Part shown: positions 58,010 through 64,000 of the stretch, piece after piece
How the letters are laid out: the number at the start of each line of letters is the position of its first letter
How positions within the stretch are numbered: position 1 is the stretch's first letter
Origin: Apodemus sylvaticus
Lineage: Eukaryota; Chordata; Mammalia; Rodentia; Muridae
NCBI RefSeq assembly: GCF_947179515.1
Contig: NC_067483.1
Span: forward strand, 83,350,291 to 83,414,290
Length of the DNA: 64,000 nt
Direction of reading: 5' to 3'
The notes under the pieces: generated by a model
Seen by the model: only the letters and a program-made list of their open reading frames with translations
The model's database searches: none
What the model was told of the DNA's origin: nothing
Position numbers and translations under genes: made by a program

Positions 58010-60045
58010 TAATTCTCTAATCTGATTGTGGTGATGCCTATTTCGCGTATGACTGTGGGTCTTTGGATTCCTATGTCTTTGTAAAAGACATGCTTTTGTG
58101 TTGTATAGCTTAGACTTTTCTTTTTTTCATGAAAGCTGGTTGTCTTGCATAAAATAGCCCAGATGGATACAAACAAGTTTTATGTTTGCAGGTGACAGGC
58201 ACTTAATTACTGAGTGAGGGGAAAGTGAGCCAATCAGCAACTTCGTATTCCTGTACCAATTGCCTTGGGGTGAGCATGGCTTGCAAAAGGGGGTGACATC
58301 AATGCCTCCTCTGCAATTGCAGTCTCTGCCTCGCACTGGCTCTCACTTCTGTTCTCCACATGCTTTTTCCTTTTCTAACAAGAAAATCCCTCCTAGTGCT
58401 AAGTGTATATGGTTCTCAGAGGTAGATGATTTCCTGGCTTGGCATACCTCTCTAGCTCCAACTGTGAGTCCCTGATTGGTGGGTATCTCTTTCCCTACCT
58501 CCCAAGGGTTGAAGGTTCAGAGTTCCATCCTCACAATATAAGTTTTATTTCTATCAGTGCCCTAAGGGCACAGTCTGTTGCCTCCTCTCTAGTAGTCTAA
58601 GAACAGCCAGGGGAGAAGGACCCAGGTATATTTTATGCATTTTTTCAGCTGTTGTTTCTGAACCCACACTTGCACAATAAACAAGGCTTCCATATGGTCC
58701 GCACTGATGTGATAAGCAGCTTCCGAATGAGTCTTGACAGTAACTTTCCTGATACCTGGTGAGGTCCATGGAAAAAGCTTGGGATTGGGTTGTGTATCTT
58801 CTGGTGATACAGAAGTGCTTTGGTCTTTTGGGAGACAAATTTGCTTTTATGAAACCATTAGAAACAATACTGAGTTGTTGGTACCTACAGAGGGAGGTGA
58901 CTTCTTCAGCTATCTCTGTGCCTGTGTCATGTTGCTTCATCCTGTAGTGATTGATTACACTGTCAGTTCCGTGTTTTATTCAAGAAAAAGATCTGGGTTT
59001 CTTGCTGCCAGGAAGCCCTTCAAACTTACCAGTATCACATGGGGCATGTGTAACCTCTCCCAGTTTTCATGTAGGTGCTGGGGAGTTGGCTTTAGGTCTT
59101 TATACTTTCTCAGCTAACACTCTTCCAACTGAACCATCTTCCCACTTCCCTACTTAGCATACTTTTTAAGCAAAATAAACTTCACCAAGATGACATTTAT
59201 TCAAGTAACAAATTGGAAGCTGAAGTCTGCTTTACGTTTTTTTAAACAAAACTGGATTTCCAATTACAATTTCCTAATGCTGACATCCTGGAAGGAAGGA
59301 ATCAGGAATCGGGAAGAAGAGAAACAGTGGGAGCCTTTGTTTAGACTCAATAGGGAGAAACAGCTCTTTCTCCTCTGAATACATTGAAGCTTTTTGCTGA
59401 GTGTAGTAGCAGCTAAAGTGCCTTTCCATCAATTGTTCACCCTCAGCAGGTCACTAATTTGTCAGCTGAAAAGCTACTAGGCAAGACTACAGCCATTACC
59501 TATGAAGCAGGTCAATAGGAGAATTGTCAGTCTGTAACTGAGAAACCTGACATACAAAGGAAACTGTCTAGTCTGGGACCCCTAGGAAGCCAGTGTCTGT
59601 TATTTTCAAGGCTAAGCTATTTGGTTTTGCTTAGTTCTGTGGACAACTTGAATGTATTAAAAAGAAATAAGAAACTGGCCCTGGGAAGAGTCTCTTGGAA
59701 TTACACAGACTATCAATGTGCTTCTGTTTGAAGGTTTCCAGCAAATGTTCAGTTCCCTCTTAGGATCAAGATCTTGGTATCCCAGTGGCTTTGTCTGAGG
59801 TTCAGGGAATACCACAGAGGGAGCAGGAAACTGTAAGAGCCAGAGAAATAGGAAGTTTCCTGTGTGACTGTGTTTCTTAAACATGACAGGGAAGCTCCAC
59901 CCAGGATGCTGTAACAATATGGCTGCATAAACAAGACCCAAACAATGACAGCACCGAGAGACACGCTAGGTGATGAGGGAGTCTCAGCATTGACTTTGTA
60001 TCTGAAAGCAGAGACGGAAATGTATGCAGTTATGTGTGATATATA
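58010..60045. other. Large Pld5 intron, no gene recognised
   Basis: No splice-flanked coding segment or clear repeat. Overlapping 60-130-codon ORFs on both strands look like chance. Confidence 0.45.
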
Positions 60046-60049
60046 TGGA

Positions 60050-60292
60050 GAGGTTTTTTGTTTGTCTGTTTGTTCAAATATGTATGGGTGTTTGAGCTGT
60101 AGAGATGTCTGCCTGTGCACCTCTGTAACCACGTGCATGCTTGGTGTCCAAGAACACCAGGAAAGGGCAGCAGATCCTTCTTGACTTGGGTTATGGATGG
60201 TTGTGACACACCATATAGGGATTGGAAATGAACTTCAGTTCTCTGGAAGAGTAGCCAGTGCTCTTAACCACTGAGATGTCTTTCTAGTCCTA
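60050..60292 (-). mobile_element. B3-type SINE, antisense
   Basis: tggtgtccaagaacaccagg, ggttatggatggttgtgaca and gtgctcttaaccactgagat. Confidence 0.8.
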
Positions 60293-60374
60293 AACAAACA
60301 AACAAAAAAGTATTTTAAAATGCTGCTCTTTTAGCCTGAATGGATGTTAAAACTGTGGGGACTTCATACTTTAT

Positions 60375-61365
60375 GCATATGGAGCTATAAAGTATACTGG
60401 CTTGATTTCTTTCAGCTTGACCCAAACTGGAGTTATCTGAAAGGAAGGAACCTCGATTGAGAAAAAGGGCTGCATAAGATCCAGCTGTAAGGTATTTTCT
60501 TAATTAGTGACTGATGTGGAGGGGGCAGCTTATTGTGGGTGCTGCTACTGTAAGACCCGAAAAAACCGAGGGTGCCCCAGCACCCCACGCCTCGGAAGGC
60601 AATACCCATATCACTCACGAAAAATAGTCTCCATGCAATTAGCAAGAGGATTTTTTATTCCAGAGCTCTGGGGTCCACAGCTGTACACCGCGCAGGAGTA
60701 GAGGACTGTGGGACCCAAGGATTGTGATAGGTTTTATAAGTTTACAACAAAGCCCACGCTCCGAGGACCAATTAGTTCCTATTTTCTTGGAGGTCTATAG
60801 CTGCATAAACTCCTGGGTGGGGATAATGGTGTAAGCAGTTTACAGAAGCAAGATAAGTAGATAATTAGCTCATTTCCAGTTACCTTATGGGGCCAGGATC
60901 ATCTATTCAAGTTCTTTTTGCCTAGCTCTTAACCAAGGGCGGGCTCTAGAAGGTGACCTTTTACCTAGTTTCTAACAAAGAGCACAAAGAGCAGGCTCTG
61001 GAATATGAAGTGTTTGGGTTTCCTTAGAAGACTGGAGTTAGAGCTTCTTTGGAGCAAGATAACATTTTAAATTTCTGACTTCTTGGGGTCATTAGAGAGT
61101 TAGGCTGTATTTTCTATCCTTTCACTACCCCTGGACTGGTGCGGTTCTAGGTTCCATAGGAAAGCAGACTGAGCAAGCCATGAGGAGCAAGCCAGTAAGC
61201 AGCATCCCTCCATGACCCCTGCATCAGCTCCTGCCTCTAGGTTCTTACTTGGTTTGAGTTCCTGTCCTGACATCCTTCAACAATGAATAGTGATGTAGAA
61301 GCATAAGCCAAATAAACCTTTTGGTCATGGTGTTTCATCATAGAAATAGAAACTCTTACTAGGAT
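60375..61365 (+). mobile_element. MTD-like MaLR LTR, interrupted by copy 2 of the ERV1 LTR
   Basis: tacttgcct-type start not resolved; cttgatttctttcagcttga, ggaacctcgattgagaaaaa, aagatccagctgtaaggtat and cagcttattgtgggtgctgc run up to 60548. The element resumes at 61125 with ccctggactggtgcggttct, agcaagccatgaggagcaag, and a distal aagccaaataaacctt and ttggtcatggtgtttcatca. The join matches an uninterrupted MT-type MaLR LTR. Confidence 0.85.
60549..61124 (-). mobile_element. Solo LTR, gammaretrovirus (ERV1) type, copy 2, with 4-bp target duplication
   Basis: 576 bp from tgtaagacccg (U5 end) to atcctttca (U3 start), flanked by ctac at 60545-60548 and 61125-61128, the 4-bp size typical of gammaretroviruses. 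AATAAA lies at 60654-60659 and a TATA box (gttttataag on the plus strand) near 60730. No internal region. Inserted in an MTD-like LTR. Confidence 0.93.
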
Positions 61366-61584
61366 ATCCAGTGCATTGGGGTATGTTTCAGAGCTTCAAG
61401 ATTGCTTACTAGTATTATTCTTGAGGCACGGCCAGTATCTAAATTCACTGATAATCTTGCAAATACCGAACAGTCAATGTGTGAACAACCATGGTATGGA
61501 TATTTCATTTGCAGTGAATTTTAATGTAAGAGAAAGATGCATGAGAAGGTGAGAAAAGGGAGTTTTGGAATTGTCTCTTTTAGG

Positions 61585-61735
61585 GTTGGCAAGATAGCTC
61601 AGGGTTGGGTAGAACATTTGCTGCATGATCCAAACCTGGAACCCACAGAAAGTGGGGAGAAGAGTGCTGACTTCATAAAGTCCTCTGACAGCTTTTCAGG
61701 CTATGGGGCACACCCCCACACAACATAACACTGAA
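61585..61735 (+). mobile_element. tRNA-derived rodent SINE (B3/B4-like), sense
   Basis: gttggcaagatagctcaggg head, then gtgctgacttcataaagtcc and a CACACCCCCACACA tail. Confidence 0.55.
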
Positions 61736-61739
61736 TAGA

Positions 61740-63165
61740 ATTGAAAACTAGGAAAAATGTTTTTCTTAAGCACACTGTTTTTCGTTGGTGTAGAAGTTAA
61801 TGCTCAGTGGGTGCATTCTTTAGTCAGAGGCGCTGGGCCTTAGTGACAGCTGTAACTATAGGGGAACTCCCACCTCTCCTATACCTGAAGGAGTCTTTTC
61901 ATGTTCAAGCCTTGAGAGTCTCCCATACGTTGGAAGCCACTCCTAAGTCTCCCTTGAGCCTCTGACTACTTCTATAACTTATTGTACAGAAGTACAATAA
62001 CACCTCTGCCCTCGGCTTGTACGTGATTAATTTCTGTGCATTTAAACCCCACTTGTAAATCTCTGCGGTCCTTTTCTTTTACAGATTTCCTGCTGCTCTG
62101 ACTAAAGGGCACATTCTGTTTCTAGTCTGGCACAGAGAGCAGGTCCCACTGTTGTCCCCACCTGCCACAGGAAATCTATCATTCCTTTTCAGGCAGAAGA
62201 AGCCATTCTCCCTAGGGGAAGATAATGCTGGGGTAAGACCCCTCCCCATGATGACCTTTCTACCCACTCCTCTCTTATCCTCCCCTTCTTTATTTACAAA
62301 GCAGTAAAGCCCTCTTTCTGGTGAGAGAGTGAGATATGGTGCTCACACTAACTTGAGGTTTCATTGACCTTTTTGCAGGGGGTATTTCCTCGACCACAAG
62401 ATGTAGCTTTTCTTTATGGAAAATTAACAAAACCCTGTCCATATTGTTATCCAGATAGATAGCATGTGTATGTGGCCTTGAAGCGAACAATTGGTTCCTA
62501 GCATCTAGCAAGACATGAAATATAGGCTGTGCAGAAATGTCTTTCAAACACTCACAAGTGGAAGGAAACGTCCAGAAAACAAGCCACCCATAGGTCCTTC
62601 CTGGACTTAGGTACGCGATCAAAGGACAAATAAAAACCAAAGCACAATGGCCTCTGTCCATGGACCACCACGTAGTCAACTGTTTTGTCTCTGTCATGGA
62701 AGCAGGCATTGAACCCAGGCTCCCTAAACTCCAAGACAGTTAAAAGAGAAGATATTAAGATAGCTACTGGATTCACTTGCCAAATCATTTTCTACCTCGT
62801 TAGCTACTACGGTTTTCATTTTAGAGAAAATATTTGTACCTAGTTGTGTGCATTATGGAGACTCCTATGCATGTGCACATGCATAGAATCCATAATAAAT
62901 CAAGTTGGGGATAAAAGGCCCTTTAATCTCTGTCACTGTGAAATCATTTTTGTGCGTTCGGCTTTCTGTGCATTCTTTTTCCTGTCATTTTGTAACACAT
63001 CATCGATTGTTGTAACCTTTTTGTGCTACAGAAAACCGGAACTAATTCCTCCTCTCTGATCTGTTGCCCTTTATCTGAGTCTTTCCCTGTCAACTCCTCC
63101 TGCCCCTCGGTCTCACGCCTATTTCTCCCCATCTCTTCTTTCCAGGCCAAGGCTCATTTCCATGA
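61740..63165. other. Large Pld5 intron, no gene recognised
   Basis: Contains overlapping minus-strand ORFs (62290-62788) without recognised similarity. No exon-like block. Confidence 0.45.
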
Positions 63166-63169
63166 ATGG

Positions 63170-63525
63170 GAGCTCCTGATCTTTGTCTTTTTGTGACTGA
63201 CACATTTCACCTGAAGGCTTCTGGTTCCATCCATATTGCTAAACATGAAAGGATTTCTTTTTCTATGGCTGAATAATAGCCCATGTATGAACTGCCTGCT
63301 TAAAATATACTGGTGGGCTTTCTAGGTTGAGTTCATAGCGTTAGCTGCCGTGAATAAGTGTGAATCCGCAGGCATCTCTCATAGGGTGATTTCATCTCCT
63401 GTGTCCCCAGCAGTTGAACTGCTGAATCATGCTGGATTTCGTTGATAGTTTTTGAGGCATCTCCATATTGTTTCCTGTAATGGTGGTCCTACTCCCCTCC
63501 CTACTGTTTGTATATAAGCCTATGT
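63170..63525 (-). mobile_element. Ancient L1 3' region, antisense
   Basis: cttctggttccatccatatt, atggctgaataatagcccat, agttgaactgctgaatcatg and gaggcatctccatattgttt follow the reversed L1 ORF2 3' end. Confidence 0.8.
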
Positions 63526-63644
63526 TCACAGAGGAACTAGGAATTACCTATTAATTTTTAACACTTAAAATTTGAATTTAAAGTTACAGTAATTTTGCTA
63601 ACATGGACAGTGGAAGGTTCATTAGGCCTCAACCCTACACATAC

Positions 63645-64000
63645 TGAAAGGATAGAAAATACAGCCCAAGTCTCTAATGACCCCAAGAAGTCAGAAGTTT
63701 AAAATGCTATTTCGTTCCAAAGAAGCTCTAACTCCAGCCTTCTAAGGAGCCCCAAACACTTCTTATTCCAGAGCCCACTCTTTGTGCTCTTTGTTAGAGA
63801 CTAGGTAAAAGGTCACCTTCCAGAGCCCACCCTTTGTTAAGAGCTAGGCAAAAAGGCCTTGAATAGGTGATCCTGGCCCCATAAGGTAACTGGAAATGAG
63901 CTAATTATCTGCTTATCTTGCTTCTGTAAACTGCTAATGCCATTACCCCCCAACTCAATATTTTTAGACCCCAGCAATTAGCTTAGCACTGAGTCACTGA
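63645..64000 (+). mobile_element. Gammaretrovirus-type LTR, copy 3, sense, cut by the window edge
   Basis: Starts tgaaaggatagaaaatacag after flank atac and runs in the opposite orientation to copies 1 and 2. The first 290 bp match the U3 of copy 2 closely; from about 63950 it matches the U3 start of copy 1 (aactcaatatttttagaccc). The R and U5 parts lie beyond the window, so a solo LTR cannot be told from a provirus. Confidence 0.88.

Larger units (their letters stand above)
10381..64000 (-). other. Pld5: Pld5 gene, 3' part (five coding exons and introns)
   Basis: Minus-strand gene span. Five exons join in frame with GT/AG boundaries: introns 35687-28302 (phase 0), 28164-22635 (phase 2), 22465-17630 (phase 0) and 17514-10629 (phase 1). 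The joined product covers the last 288 residues of a protein of roughly 540 residues. The exon encoding the first degenerate HKD motif was not found up to position 64000, so the gene is taken to continue beyond the right edge with a first visible intron of more than 28 kb. The family assignment comes from recognising the peptide. That the whole right half is intron is an inference. Confidence 0.8.

Noticed and set aside
57219..61124. Copies 1 and 2 considered as the two LTRs of one provirus
   Set aside because: Each has its own flanking duplication, the U3 regions differ, and the DNA between them is SINE- and MaLR-bearing intron with no viral genes.
62290..62788. Overlapping minus-strand ORFs (139 and 78 codons)
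   Set aside because: I looked for retrogene or viral similarity and found none; the two frames overlap, with no splice sites matching Pld5.

Overview
The window is rodent nuclear DNA, almost certainly from a murine rodent and most likely Mus. It carries many B1, B2 and B3 SINEs, including B2 copies whose tails read like the mouse B2 subfamilies. It also has murine L1/Lx 3' ends, MaLR (MT/ORR1-type) LTRs and long CA/GT and CT microsatellites. The species call is an inference; rat cannot be excluded from the sequence alone.

The only gene I can support is the 3' half of Pld5 (inactive phospholipase D5), on the minus strand. Five consecutive coding exons with consensus splice sites and matching phases lie at 35688-35885, 28165-28301, 22466-22634, 17515-17629 and 10381-10628 (with the TGA stop). 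Together they encode the last 288 residues of a type II, lumen-facing PLD-family protein. The second HKD motif reads R-x-K-x4-D instead of H-x-K-x4-D, which fits a catalytically dead family member. I did not find the next upstream exon, so 35886-64000 is read as one intron of more than 28 kb, and 1 to about 9475 as sequence downstream of the gene. The 3' UTR probably occupies about 900 nt below the stop.

Everything else is non-coding. 1-9.4 kb holds SINEs, an L1 3' UTR and microsatellites. 10.6-17.5 kb is the last intron; it carries a near-perfect 119-bp inverted repeat, a nested pair of MaLR LTRs and several MIRs. 17.6-35.7 kb is made of introns with B1/B2 insertions, a dimeric B1, a twin-primed L1 and possible conserved non-coding blocks. 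35.9-48.5 kb is intron with MIR, Lx and MaLR pieces. 48.8-56.8 kb is one ancient antisense L1 broken up by later insertions, including a 2.5-kb younger L1 flanked by an unusually long (about 141 bp) duplication. 57-64 kb holds three related gammaretrovirus-type LTRs. One of them is a clean solo LTR with a 4-bp target duplication sitting inside a MaLR LTR.

I see no new multi-gene system. The most unusual structures are the inverted repeat next to the last Pld5 exon, the L1 with the very long duplication, and the LTR family whose U3 regions differ in a modular way.
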